Origin: Stenogyne calaminthoides
Taxonomy: Eukaryota; Streptophyta; Magnoliopsida; Lamiales; Lamiaceae
Assembly (NCBI GenBank): GCA_037126765.1
Contig: JBBCBC010000012.1
Coordinates: 1,054,001 to 1,118,000 of the forward strand
Reading direction: 5' to 3'
DNA: 64,000 nucleotides
Positions 23,024 through 34,244 of this stretch are shown piece after piece. The notes beneath the pieces are model-generated. The model ran no database searches. It had not been told where the DNA came from and saw only the letters and a program-made list of their open reading frames with translations. Both the position numbers and the translations under genes were made by a program. Numbering within the stretch: the stretch's first letter is position 1; every line of letters begins with the position of its first letter.

Positions 23024-23453
23024 TGTTGCGAGTCGTTTTTTATCGAGAGTATTATGTGGCTAATTTGGTAACAACTCACAAACAAAATGATTAATCGAAC
23101 AAGAACATTGCGGGAAGAACCGTAGTTCTTCCCTGAAATGTGGGTGTAGGTATATAAGTGGAATGAGGGAAACATTCCAGTGTGTGTGTTTTTACAATGA
23201 ACTGTGAGGTCCTTTATATAAAGAGGACCAGCACGACAAATCATAAGCACGACAAATCAATAAGCACGACAAGTCGTTAAGCACGACAAGTCATGTGCAT
23301 AAAGCATGACAAAACATATGCGTAAGCACGACAAATCACGTGGTCTCGGTGGGACCTGCTGGTCTCGGTGGGACCTGCTGAAATGTGATAATTCGTCCTT
23401 CTGACGTGTGATAAATCTGGTGATGCTGACGCGTGATATATTTGAGCACAACA
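23024..23453 (-). repeat. LTR 3 (5' LTR of the three-LTR element)
   Basis: 430 bp, nearly identical by eye to LTR 1 apart from the number of short repeats and a small duplicated TGGTCTCGGTGGGACCTGC segment. It is followed by the target duplication TTAGG. Confidence 0.9.
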
Positions 23454-23476
23454 TTAGGCAATTACGGAAAACATAC

Positions 23477-23692
23477 CTTGAGTTTCTTATAAGCTGCCTG
23501 CATCTGAATTTTAACAGTTTTAATCTTTTTCTCTCTAAGTCCTTAAGCCTGCTTTCCCTATTTCCAGCATGATCATGGATCGACTTTTCAAGAGAAGAAA
23601 CAGTAGCTACATATTCTTCACAAATAGCTCCTCTTCAATTATGGATTCACTGCATCCAGCTCCTCTTCAATTTTCTTTACCAACTCGCTGAG
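23477..23692 (-). pseudogene. SMC2 exon with stops and frameshifts
   Basis: Acceptor GGTAG at the right end, donor AAG-GTATGTTTT at the left. It encodes KKIEEELDAV, then in another frame YVATVSSLEKSIHDHAGNRE, then in a third frame KIKTVKIQMQAAYKKLK. Two frame changes and stop codons show decay. The 3-LTR element inserted in the intron immediately after it. Confidence 0.8.
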
Positions 23693-23982
23693 CTACCGAA
23701 CATAACAAAGTTATACAAATCAGGAATTTTGGATAAAGAACATCATACTTATTAATGAAAAGACCAGGAGAATTGAATAACACTATTTTAAAGGCCAACT
23801 TTTTCTAAAATTGCAGTCTAATTTAAACTTTGAGTCTTGATAAACAAAACCTCGATTTAATTATTCTTTTGTAATTCGAACCAACAAGCAGATTTACTCC
23901 TGTCCGGGAATGACATGTCACCTATACCTAGCAACAAATAATATAATTGTATTATTATGTTTAGATTGGTTCGGATGGCTAC

Positions 23983-25932
23983 TGTTGGGATTATACTGGA
24001 AAGTATGTTTTTACTTTGTATAATCAGACTGACTGAATTTCGGACTTATTTACTGAAATAAATTGTTTATCACTGATACTTTAAATATCATAGAATGTTA
24101 CATATATTTCTTTGCATAAATCTGTTCAATAAATAGTACGTGTTACATTGTAGTTAATTTAGTGATACGAGATCACGAAGATTAAATTAAGGTTCCTTGT
24201 AACTAAAAAGTACACCATTCACGACCTAGATGGAAATGAACAATCCATCGTGAAAGGTTGTAGTGTAAGGCTCGATTGATTTGTCTTGACCAAGAGATTA
24301 CACTAGTGCATGGTGATGCATTGAAGAGGACCTCTGGGAGGACAAATTCTTGAGAGCCGAACTAGGAAGAATTAGACCTCGGTGGTTAGTTATTTCTTAA
24401 TCTTTCGTCCCTTAAATAGGATTGTGTGTGGTTAGTAACTATTGCTTTGACTTATTATGGGAAAAGAATCAATGAGATTCAATACCCCTATATCTTGGGC
24501 AATATTATTGGTCACATCGCGATTGCTAAGATTTATCGGAGAATCGTGTTCAAATGCGCTTGTTCGATTTGCCTTGGGAGGAGGTTCATAAGTTTTATCA
24601 TACCAAATCTTGCAAGTGGAACTAGTTTCCGGTATGGATAATAATGTTGAACCGTTCCTTTACCAAGGATAAAAGATATTAATTAATGGAAAGCTATTTC
24701 AGTGGCTTGAATTAATTAATGGGCTAGATAATCTTAAACACGGGAAATAATAATCGGGAGTCATATTAACTGTAATATGGGTTAAGATGGATAGTGCAAT
24801 ATTAATTATGTAGTGGGATTAATTAATATTTATGGGCTTGAATAATATTGTGGCTCAATATTGATAATTCAAGGTCCATTGAAAGGTCCAATCTTAATTC
24901 TCCTAAAGGCCCCCCTAGTAGCCCAACATAAAGTCCAATAACTGAAAAATGTGTTTAAAAATAAAATAAATTCTTGTTGCTATTTTTCCTAAGAATTTCG
25001 AAAATAGTGAATAAAAGAGGAGAAATATTTTCTTTGAATTTTGTTATGGAATGAAGATATGTATTCTTGGAATACAAGATTATCTCATTAAATTCAAGAA
25101 ATCTCCCACTTGGTTATTTACTATGAAATTTCGAAAATTTTGAATAATTAAGGGAAAGAAAGATTTTCTTGATTTTCTTGAAAAGATATTATGGAAGATA
25201 TGTATTCTTGCAATACAGGTATATCTCATAAATTCAAGAAGATCCAAATCTTGGAATCTTGATCCTTATATTTTTCGAAATACACCATAACAAGAGGAGT
25301 TGGGATTTTTATGGAATATTTTAATTATAGAGAAAATAATATATGAGATATATTCAAGATTTCTTGGAGATCAAGAAAAAGATTTTCTTCCTCTTATTCC
25401 ATGCAAAATTTTCGAGCACCTCCTCAGTATAAATAGGGGATGAATGTTTCATTGCCAGGTGAACACGAAAATTGGTTTTTCGGAAAAATATCAGCGTCGA
25501 TAAAATATCAAATATTTTGAAACGTCGACAGATTGTGTATTTTCGAAAAACGTCAATTGTGAGTGTACAATTCCATGTGCTGGAAAAATTAGTAAATCCA
25601 CAAAGGTGGTGCAACAAAGTTTATTTTCCTTTTGTTAATTGTTCGCAAGCATCCTACCACCGGATTGTCGAGCAATGATTAAGGGAATACTTGGGAAGAT
25701 ACTTTTGGTGTGTCTAATCAACAAAACCATTGTCGCTCCAAGATGTACGTTCACGTAAACTCGTAGAAATTCCGCATGCGTAGGATTTACGTGAACTGAT
25801 TATATGCATGATTTGTTGTTAAATTATTATTTGAATTAATATAGGATTAATTCATGCTAGTAATAATTATCAGAATTAAATTTGTATTTAAATATTTATC
25901 CCGAATAGATCCGTGCAACTTATTCCCCAACA
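23983..25932 (+). mobile_element. Solo LTR or short LTR-type element, 1.95 kb
   Basis: Begins TGTTGGGATTATAC and ends ATTCCCCAACA, flanked by the 5-bp duplication GCTAC (23978-23982 and 25933-25937). A TATA-like TATAAATAGGGG lies at 25428-25439. No coding motif and no second LTR were found inside, so a long solo LTR is the simplest reading. Confidence 0.8.
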
Positions 25933-26569
25933 GCTACGAATAATTAATCGTCATTTCTGGGCAGGAGGAAACCTGCCCATTGGTTAGAATTGCAGGAAAA
26001 AAAAAAAAAATTGAGATTTTGTTTATCAAAATTCAGAAGTTTAGATTAGATTGTGATTTACGAAAAATCTGTGATTTTATCTGCAATCAAGCCTAAGCTT
26101 ATTTTAAATGATTGGTATAGACTTAAAGATCAACCTTAGACTATCTTTATCAACAAACACCCACAACTCAATCTTCTAATAAATAATTTATTTCTCTCTC
26201 CTCCACATATACAACCTACAACTCAATCAATCTTCATCTTTTTTCATATTTTATCAACAAACACCCACAACCCAATTTCTTAATAAAATAATCTTTTTTT
26301 TACTATTTAATAATTATATTTATCTATAATTAATTTTTATTATATTAATAAGATGATATATTAAATTATTTGATATTCAAAATGTGTAACTATAATAAAA
26401 AAAATCACATACACTTAAAATAAAATTACAATCTCAATAACAAAATTTAGATTACAGAAATTTAAATACAAAACTGTAAATAAATATATCAAGTTACAAA
26501 TAGATGTGCAAAATACAACAATGCGGAAGATAAAATTACATATTTAATTATCAATACCGAATTTTTGTC

Positions 26570-27872
26570 ATATATGCTCTATCAAGTTGTTTTTAAGAGC
26601 AATATGAGCTTCTCTATTGTGAAGTTGTTCCCTATTAATCATATAAGTGGATACTTGCAATGCGTTCTCAAGAGTATTCAAAACCTTCACTACCAGTGGG
26701 ATCATCCATAAAAAAATTTGTGGGATCATGATAAGTTTGGTACGTGTCTCATTCATCCTCTACTATCATATTGTGCATGATGGTACAAGTCATCATAATT
26801 CTTCCCATCAAAAGCTTATCCCAAACAAGACATGGACGTCGAAGAAATGCGAAACGAGCTTGTAGAACTCCAAATGCTCGTTCGAAATCTTTTCGCACAG
26901 CCTCTTGGTGTTGAGCGAACAACTTGTGCTTTCTAGTCTGCGGAGAAGTAATTGACTTAACAAATGCAGCCCATGAAGGATATATGTCATCAGTTAGATA
27001 ATATGCTCTATCATTTTCCCGACCATTCACGACATAACTAACCTTTGATGCTCGACCTTCCAAGACATCACTAAAAACTGGAGATCGATGGAGTACGTTA
27101 ATATCATTACACGTACCTGGTGTTCAAAGAAAGCATGTCATATCCACAAGTCATATGATGCAACAGCTTCCAAAATGATTGTTGGTTTTCCACTTCTCCC
27201 TGCATATTGCCCATCACATGCAGTAGGACAAATTTTTCACTCCCAATGCATGAAGTCAATACTGCCTATCATGCGTTGTTCCCCGACATAGAGCAGTCTT
27301 GCCAAATTTTGTTCGTTGGGTTTTCTGAGGTACTCGTCGCCAAAGCAGGAAATGACACCTTCTACAAAATTCATGAGAGCTTGCCTTGTTACAGTTGCAC
27401 TCATTCGCAAGTATTCATCAACAACATCAGTTGATGTACCATACGCCAACACCCTCATAACTCCAGTACATTTCTGTAATGGTGAAAGACCTTATCTACC
27501 TGTGGCATCAGGTCTTTGTTGAAAATATTCGTCTTTGGCTGTAATTTCATCCACTATACGAAGGAATACAGATTTTTGCATACGAAATCTACGTTGAAAG
27601 ATTTCAGGAGTATACGTCGAATTGCCAACAAAGTAGTCGTTCATCAAACGTTTTTCACCCAACTCGCGTTCCCTTTCACAATGCCTTCTTCTAGCTCTAG
27701 GAGTGGGATCTCCTTCGTTCAGATTAAGATTGTTTAAGAGCATATCTTCGATAATGCGATCAATTTGACAATTTTGGGGAGTAATTCGTTCTTCCCATTC
27801 ATCAAATTCGATGAAATTGAAAGAATCAGAACTTGAATCGTTATCTACCGATTGATTTTCATTGAGAGACAA
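26570..27872 (-). pseudogene. Harbinger transposase (ALP1/HARBI1-like), broken
   Basis: Starts at an ATG at 27870-27872 (MSLNENQSVD). The open N-terminal part shows RRFRMQKSVFLRIVDEITAK, a hallmark of plant Harbinger transposases. In a second frame comes YLRKPNEQNLARLL then SIDFMHWE (normally SIDCMHWEWKNCP, containing the first catalytic Asp). In a third frame DIYPSWAAFVKSI and FERAFGVLQARFAFLRRP follow. Internal stops and frame changes after the SIDFMHWE motif make it inactive. It may once have moved TTA-targeting MITEs, but its ends differ from the MITEs in this window. Confidence 0.85.
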
Positions 27873-28018
27873 TTTGAGAAGTTGAATGGGTAAAACTATT
27901 TGATAAAAATTATACTTGAGAGGATTTAGTGTAAGTTTGATGTGGTTTCAAAGAGAATATATAGATACAACTTCAATAATGTATAATCATTATTTGGCAT
28001 GTGACTTGATTCAATAGA

Positions 28019-28560
28019 CAAGTGCATGTGAACAAAGATGATATGACTCATCACTATTTTACTTAATGGAGTGAGTGGTAGAAACAAGTCCTCGTGAGTG
28101 GGTGGTGGCAACAAGTTTCTAGGCGTGCATGTCTCGTGGGTGTGTTATAACAATTTTCAATAAAGAGCATGCTTCTTCCACCATTCATGCATCAGACAAG
28201 TAAATAGATAATGAACTTGGTCAGGTGATATGACTCATCACTATATTACTTAATGGAGTACATTTTTCTGTTTCAATAAAGAGGGGCATGAAAACAAATG
28301 TGATAGGACACAACTTTAATAAAGATGAGTAAAAGAGTGAGTGGTAGAAACAAGTTCTCGTGAGTGGGTGGTGGCAACAAGTTTCTAGGCATGTCTCGTG
28401 GGTGTGTCATAACAATTTTCAATAAAGAGCATGCTCCTTCCACCTTTCATGCATCAGACAAGTAAATAGATAGTGGACTTGGTCAGGTGATATGACTCAT
28501 CACTATTTTACTTAATGGAGTACATTTTTCTTTTTCAGTAAAGACAAGTGCATGTGAACT
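28019..28560. repeat. Internal direct repeats in the Harbinger element
   Basis: A segment of about 200-260 bp containing GTGAGTGGTAGAAACAAGT, GCATGTCTCGTGGGTGTG and GGTCAGGTGATATGACTCAT appears twice (about 28070-28270 and 28335-28540). Shorter echoes continue to about 28620. It lies between the two transposon genes. Confidence 0.8.
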
Positions 28561-28769
28561 TCAATAATGGAAAAATAGATAATGGACTTTGTCAGGTGAT
28601 ATGACACAACTTTAATAAAGATGAGTAAATGAGAATGAAAATTACAAACACTCAATTTCATAATTAAAATCACACAAATTAAAAACCTTACATGACAATA
28701 ATTAAAAATACATAAAGTAAATTACATGACAATAAATAACATTGACTAATAATTAAAAAATGCAATCAA

Positions 28770-29780
28770 ACGGAGTTTCATTTCTTCTTCTTATAGGGAC
28801 AAGTGATCTTTCTCCAACAATGTATTCAAAAGATAGTGATTCATCCTTTCTCTCTCCAAATTCATTCTCTCTTTTCCAAGTTTACTTATCACTTCAACTT
28901 CAGCAACTCTTGTGAGTCTCAATTGATGAATTTCTTCAGCAACTTCAGTATCAATAGAAGAATATTGTGATGTCTTTTCTTTTTTTTTTTTTTTTTCCTT
29001 TGCCTTATCTCTACCTGTAGGACGTGAAATTGTTGAACCACCACTACTTGGAGTTTCTGGATTAGTAGGGATCGAATACGCCCCATCCTCACTGGTCCTT
29101 GATCTCTTTGAGCTGCCACCACTTTCTTCATTATCCTCGTTGTCTTCAGCACGAACACGTGTTGAATTGCGGTCTAAATTTAGTTCTCACTTGGGATGTT
29201 TACACATAACTTCATTAAAAACTTGCAAGTCCCCAAACTTTGGGCCCTTTGATGAGTAAATTGATTGAGTTTCACTCTCAATATCTTGTTCGCTCATTCC
29301 GCTTATTTTACGACCATATGCCTCTTTGTAAGCGGCAACCCACTTACTAGTATTTACACTAAGTCGATTGTAACGATATTTTAATGAATCTCTATTTCTT
29401 GCACTTATCTCCCCTGAATTTTCTTTTGAACTTCGCCATACAAGCTTTGAATTCGTGCCCACAATGAGTCAATCTTTTGATTTTTGCCAACTATTTATCT
29501 TCACTGACAAAAATTCAAGACGACATTAAGGCTATATCTTCTTTCACAGAAAAAGTAGATTTTCCCACCTTTGAATTTGTATTTTTGAACAAATTGCGAT
29601 AAATATTTTCTGATGTTTGGACATTTTAAGAGCTAGGATTTTGGTTCAAATTCGGAGAAAATTGAGAGTATTGGGAGCTTTATAATCTTCCGGATTAAAA
29701 AAAGATTGAAAATTTAGATAATTTTGGGAGTTTGGATAATTTGGGGAGTTAGAAAAATAATTTGGATGATTTGGATCCAT
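28770..29780 (-). pseudogene. Harbinger second protein, Myb/SANT-like, broken
   Basis: An ATG at 29778-29780 opens MDPNHPNYFSNSPNYPN, a start often seen in plant Harbinger accessory proteins. It stops after FLRI. Further on, frames read SLKYRYNRLSVNTSKWVAAY and SEQDIESETQSIY (29187-29462), matching the Myb-like/NAM-associated domain, and then a basic tail. In intact elements this protein helps nuclear import and DNA binding of the transposase. Frameshifts near 29640 and 29160 indicate decay. Confidence 0.75.
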
Positions 29781-30143
29781 GATAACAATGATAAAAATTA
29801 GAAGAGAAAAGGAAGAATATGATATTGTGATTCAAAATGTATCAATATTGGTATTTATTTTATAGAAAAAAAAATTCCAAATTTTGATATAATTTTTTTT
29901 TATAGATAATATGCTGAAATATTAAATTTAATAATTATTCAATAAATATTATGATTAACCAATGGTAGTGTGACACATTACAAATCTTATCAACTCAATT
30001 TTTGAGAACCGTGCCACAATATGGTTCTCCACACCGAACGGTTCACTCGAATTTCTTCCAATTTCAAAAAAAAAAAAAATTATTCTTTTTTTGTCTTCTT
30101 GTGGCAAGAAGTTCACATGAACTTGCCTATAAAAGTAGTCTTA

Positions 30144-30455
30144 TGGTGCTCATTTTGCTTCACCCTGTTCACTGTTAGTGAGAGATGATGTGATTTGAGT
30201 TCATACACTAGCAGTTATCCATCGATTCATAGAAAAAGATATTGTCTCGACGTTTGAAATGATAGTTGCTTTTGTTGCACAATAAAAAAAAGAAAAAAAA
30301 AACTCAAAAAATATACTCCTATAATTATTTTAATCAGTTTCAGAATGTTGAGTAGAGCAAATTCTAAACCATGATTAGATAGAAAACAAATATCACATTG
30401 GCTAATACAAGTGTTCAACAGACGCAAACATGCACCTAAGTTCGGTGAGGAAACA
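30144..30455. other. Intron remnant of SMC2 pseudogene
   Basis: No exon seen. It lies between the right end of the Harbinger element and the next SMC2 exon. Confidence 0.5.
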
Positions 30456-30725
30456 AATAAAATACAAATGAAGATCGATTTCTGACAGTCGTTTCTGATG
30501 AAAAGAAAGTTTAGATTCAACCTCTGCCAAAGCATGAAGCTGCCTCAACAAACCTCCTCCGCCTCTGATATTATGACAAGGTTTAGAATGTATGTTAGTC
30601 GAGTTTATTGCAAAAGTGGTCATTTTTACCAATAATATTCCTAACAGTGTAAAGAAAATTCCTTCTAGTGGGATTAGCTCAGATCTGCAAATAAGATACA
30701 CACAAAAAGAGATACACTTGGTGTT
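30456..30725 (-). pseudogene. SMC2 exons after the hinge
   Basis: One piece (right edge 30564, after ATATCAG) reads GGGGLLRQLHALAEVESKL then SFHQKRLSEID, a close match to the segment after the hinge in plant SMC2. The piece before it (about 30650-30700) reads SELIPLEGIFFTLLGILL, a decayed version of the TLEGDIFQPSGLLTGG motif. The left edge of the first piece is uncertain. Confidence 0.75.
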
Positions 30726-31261
30726 CCGGTTTCTCGGTTGAAGGCAACCTATCAACCATCAAGTCATCAAATGATACATTAGAAAATAAAACGAAATAAA
30801 ATAGCAGTTAAAATTTCAGGGTCCTCAAAAGACTGAATCTTCATAACCCATGCATAAATTATGTTGAGACAATTATTAGAGAGCATAGAATGCAACTTAA
30901 CAGGCCTATCTTATTCTTGGTTAATTATTTGAGTAACAAAGGGTATTAAATTCAATTGAGTAGACAAATTTTGGTATTACACATTAATTGTTTATCACTC
31001 AAAACACCATATGGGCCTGGCTATTAGCAATACTTACAAGAGTATTCACCCATGCATGCGACATTAACAAGCAATGCTTAACTCAAACCCTTCATAGCCA
31101 ATGCGCCGACATTTTCAAATATAAAATTTGCAAATTCATACATACCAACCTAAAAGCCTCCAAATATTCTAAGTTTCTAGAGACAAAATAAAAACACTGC
31201 AATTTAAACTCGAAATAAACTCATGTATTTTCATATTTTAAATTTTTAACAATTAGTAACA

Positions 31262-31385
31262 GGCGGGTTACTGTAATTTCATTTCAGAACAATCTTCATA
31301 GCCGAGAGGGCTTCGTGTGCGATCGGAGTTATCAAAAACAACAGAAACAGTGGCTTCGGTAAAGATTGGGTCCAATAAACGACAC
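31262..31385 (-). pseudogene. SMC2 N-terminal head exon, frameshifted
   Basis: Reads TEATVSVVFDNSDRTRSPLG then YEDCSE. A few extra bases break the frame, and ITVTRL follows in another frame. This matches the SMC2 N-terminal head beyond the Walker A exon. Exons between this and 30725 are not visible, so a deletion is inferred. Confidence 0.75.
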
Positions 31386-32459
31386 GGCCCACTGTTGAAT
31401 TGTTTACGGAGCCCAGATAAATACACTTACACTTGTCGAAAATTTTAACAAATTAATTTTCTACCTAAGGAAGACTATATTTTCTTTAAAATTAAAACAA
31501 TGGTGTAGCAAATAAATCAATATGAACTGTAATATTTTTATATTGCAAAATACATAATAGAACATCAAAAGCAACAAAAAGAAAAAAAATTCATGTAAAA
31601 TAAAAATTCGAACATCAAAAACAAAAGAAAAAACAAAAATCCTGCAAAAAAAAAAAATTGAACATAAAATTATCATGTGAATAAAAGAAGAAAGTGACAA
31701 AAAAAGGGTAGGACAAAAGTTGAGAATTGTAAAATAAGAAGTTGACAAAATAAGATAATGAAATTCCAAAAAAAAAATTTTTTCCAAATTGAAGTTTTTA
31801 AGGCGTAAGTTTACTTTAGGAGGTGGTGGGTGTGATTTGTCTTTAAGTTGTCTTTAAGTCTTATTATGTATGATATCGATATGAGTTTTTGTCAATTAAA
31901 TTTTATGAAACTTAGAATTTAACATATAAAATTGAGATTCTTTTTTTTAAATCTTTAGAGGTAAGGTTGAGATTAAATTTTAGATGAGATATTCAACAAA
32001 TTTTTTCCAAAGACTTTTCCCATATTTTAAAGATTTGTTTCACAATTTAACATTAGAGTTTGTGGAAATATTCTATATATTTTTCCAAAAAAATTCTTAA
32101 TCAATTATAATTTGTAAATATTTATTTCATACATATTTTTTCCAATATCAGAGTTTGTGAAAATATATACATATTTTTTTCAAAGACTTTTCTCATATTC
32201 TAAAGATTTGTTCCCCAATTTAACATTAGAGTTTGTGCAAAATATTCTATATATTTTTTAAAAATTTCTTAATCAATTATAATTTGTAAATATTTATTTT
32301 ATACATATTTATTCCAAACATTAAAATTTGTGGAAATATATACATATTTTTTCCAAAAAAAATTCTCAAATTCTTATAATTTATTAATATTTATTTCAAA
32401 AAAAATTGAATATATATATATATAGATATTTCAAAATTTAATGAAAAAGACGCCAGCAT
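31386..32459. other. AT-rich intergenic stretch with tandem repeats
   Basis: No gene recognised. From about 31995 to 32420 there is an imperfect tandem repeat of about 180 bp (TTTTCCAAAGACTTTTCCCA, AACATTAGAGTTTGTG, CTTAATCAATTATAATTTG), with two fuller units and a partial third. Confidence 0.7.
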
Positions 32460-32583
32460 TGTCCTTTCTTTTCCTCTCTCAGCGTCGCGAACCCTAGCTT
32501 TCCCTCGGCGTTGTCATCTCGTCCAACCCCGCCCACCCGCAGCCACTGCTCACCGCCCACCACCATACATTCCCACTCCCACT

Positions 32584-33657
32584 GTAAGTAAATTTATTTT
32601 TCAAACATGAGACATTCTATTTTAAATTGTATTTCATTATATATTTTTCAAGAGTATGTCTAAGTGTGAAAATTTTCATGTATGAAAATCTTTAAAATTG
32701 TTATAAATCAATTATCTACACAATAAACACTAAATAATGAACTCTAAATTATGACCTAGTCGGGCCAAGTAAATCATGAAGCAGTTGGTAGGAGTGAACC
32801 CATTTAACTCTTCAATTTTTGTCTACCTTTACCGATTCTGAAATTTGGTTGTAAATTAAAATTTTTTTATGTATGAAAATTTTCATACTAGACTTTGTCA
32901 TTTTTCAAATGGCTTGCAAGAGATAGTGTGTGTGCGAACGGCCTGTTTGGTAGTATCTGTTTATTTCCGATTTAAGTATTTGTATGGCCAACTTTCCATG
33001 AAGTTTCTTGAATTCTAGCTAACTGATTGTTTAATATATATATATATTGGTTGGCTTGTCAGGTTGTCTTTAGCAATTAATTTTGATCTAAATAGAGTGC
33101 CTCATTCAAAAATTATATATTTGAAGTTTGATGCAAACTGTATCAACTTATGCCATCTAGATTTATTTTAAAAATTGAAATATAAAATGAAACCTAGAGA
33201 AACATCAGTGATGAAATAGTTGTATTAAAAATTTTGCCAATAATTAAACCTTGGTCATAAACAAATCAAATTAACTAGAAGAAACAAAATAAACCGAACA
33301 TACATTTCCAGAGACATCTTTTCCCCCTTTAAGTCCTTGAATCGCAACGATAACGCGTAGTAATTCGATCGTAGCAGGTTTTGTTCTTTCTTGAGTTGCT
33401 TCTATTTCCATTGTGCTCGTTTATTTTGAAACCAAATTGCCACTTGTTTCTGTGATTTACATGCATTCTTTGTGTTATATATGTAATTATGATGATGTTT
33501 ACAAATATTAATTTGCACTCGATGATTATTTCTAATAGATAGTTGAAAATAAATAGAGTTTGATATTGAGGATGATATTCTATGGATGCAATTAGATTAA
33601 GACTTGATGTATCAAGGTTTTGCCTTAATTTTACCTTTTGTTTGCATAATGCAGGAT
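32584..33657. other. Probable 5' intron of the unrecognised gene
   Basis: AT-rich, no coding sequence seen. It is bounded by a GTAAGTAAA donor and a TAATGCAG acceptor just before the ATG at 33658. Confidence 0.5.
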
Positions 33658-33841
33658 ATGGCTGATTTTGAGAGAACGGTGAAGTTTAAGTATACAAAGG
33701 GTGAAGGTGAGGATATGTGTTGGTTGGGAGATAAGAGCAATACTGACGCAAAATTGGATTCAGCTTATCTTCATGGAAGTGCGGGTGAAGACCATGGACT
33801 CACTCTTATCCATCCCAACTACCTCCACACAAAGTTCCTCA

Positions 33842-34244
33842 GGTGGTGTTTGTTTTCAGCCGGGGAAGTCCGGATGGGGGATGGACCTCCCCCCGTCCCG
33901 TCCATTTTTCGGATTTTCACATCCCATCCTCCATCCAAATACACATTCACACCTATTATACATCTATACCCTAAAACTATTACATAACTATTTTTCTTAC
34001 ACCAACTCATTCTCTCTCATACTTTTCTTACAACAATTTATTATCTCTCTTACTTTTCTTACACTTTTCTTTCATACAATCATTACTATACCAACTAACA
34101 ATAATAAAATAATACATCAACATAATTAAAAAGTATTGATATGACATAAAGCTTCATCCATCTCTACTACATCCAACCCAAAACAAACAATGGATTACTA
34201 TTCACAGGATTTTCCCCATCCATCTTTTTTCCCCATCCGAATTT
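33842..34244. mobile_element. MITE-like insert inside the unrecognised gene
   Basis: The ends carry inverted TGTTTGTTTTCAG and, reverse complemented, TTGTTTGTTTTGGG, near 33846 and 34189, with outer CGGATGGGG-type repeats at both ends (33872 and about 34235). It is non-coding. Exact ends and target duplication were not resolved. Confidence 0.55.

Larger units (their letters stand above)
12978..23453 (-). mobile_element. Non-autonomous LTR retroelement with three LTRs
   Basis: A 10,476-bp unit is flanked by the 5-bp target duplication TTAGG (12973-12977 and 23454-23458). Its ends are TGTTGCGAG and GAGCACAACA, and a third related LTR sits at 17121-17449. On the minus strand, a TTGGCGCTAGAA primer-binding-like site follows each 5'-side LTR, and a purine-rich tract (CTTGGGGGCTAT) precedes each 3'-side LTR; both fix the orientation. 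No gag or pol motif was found in either internal region (13406-17120 and 17450-23023). They hold CpG-rich tandem repeats. It resembles a large LARD-type derivative of a Ty3/gypsy element. The three-LTR form with one outer duplication suggests LTR-LTR unequal recombination. Confidence 0.9.
26139..30140 (-). mobile_element. PIF/Harbinger DNA transposon, two-gene type, decayed
   Basis: A 4.0-kb element with TTA target duplications (26136-26138 and 30141-30143). Terminal inverted repeats are GACTATCTTTAT and, reverse complemented, GACTACTTTTAT. It carries both proteins typical of the superfamily on the minus strand: a Harbinger transposase (26570-27872) and a Myb/SANT-like protein (28770-29780). 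Both are broken. It sits within the SMC2 pseudogene. Confidence 0.85.
10959..31385 (-). pseudogene. SMC2 (condensin ATPase) pseudogene, exploded by transposons
   Basis: Pieces of a plant SMC2 gene occur in order on the minus strand. An N-terminal head piece has TEATVSVVFDNSDRTRSPLG (about 31290-31370) and, after extra bases, ITVTRL. A decayed LEG-IF piece lies near 30650-30700. Next is GGGGLLRQLHALAEVESKL (about 30460-30564), then VSSLEKSIHDHAGNRESRLK (23477-23692, with internal stops and frameshifts). Two coiled-coil exons follow at 11217-11357 and 10959-11126. SMC2 pairs with SMC4 in condensin to compact chromosomes. Many exons are missing (hinge, C-terminal head), and the remaining ones are frameshifted and separated by about 17 kb of transposons, so this is a dead partial copy. 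Confidence 0.82.

Noticed and set aside
30988..31191. Small plus-strand open frame
   Set aside because: AT-rich, no motif, on the opposite strand inside the SMC2 pseudogene region; a chance frame.
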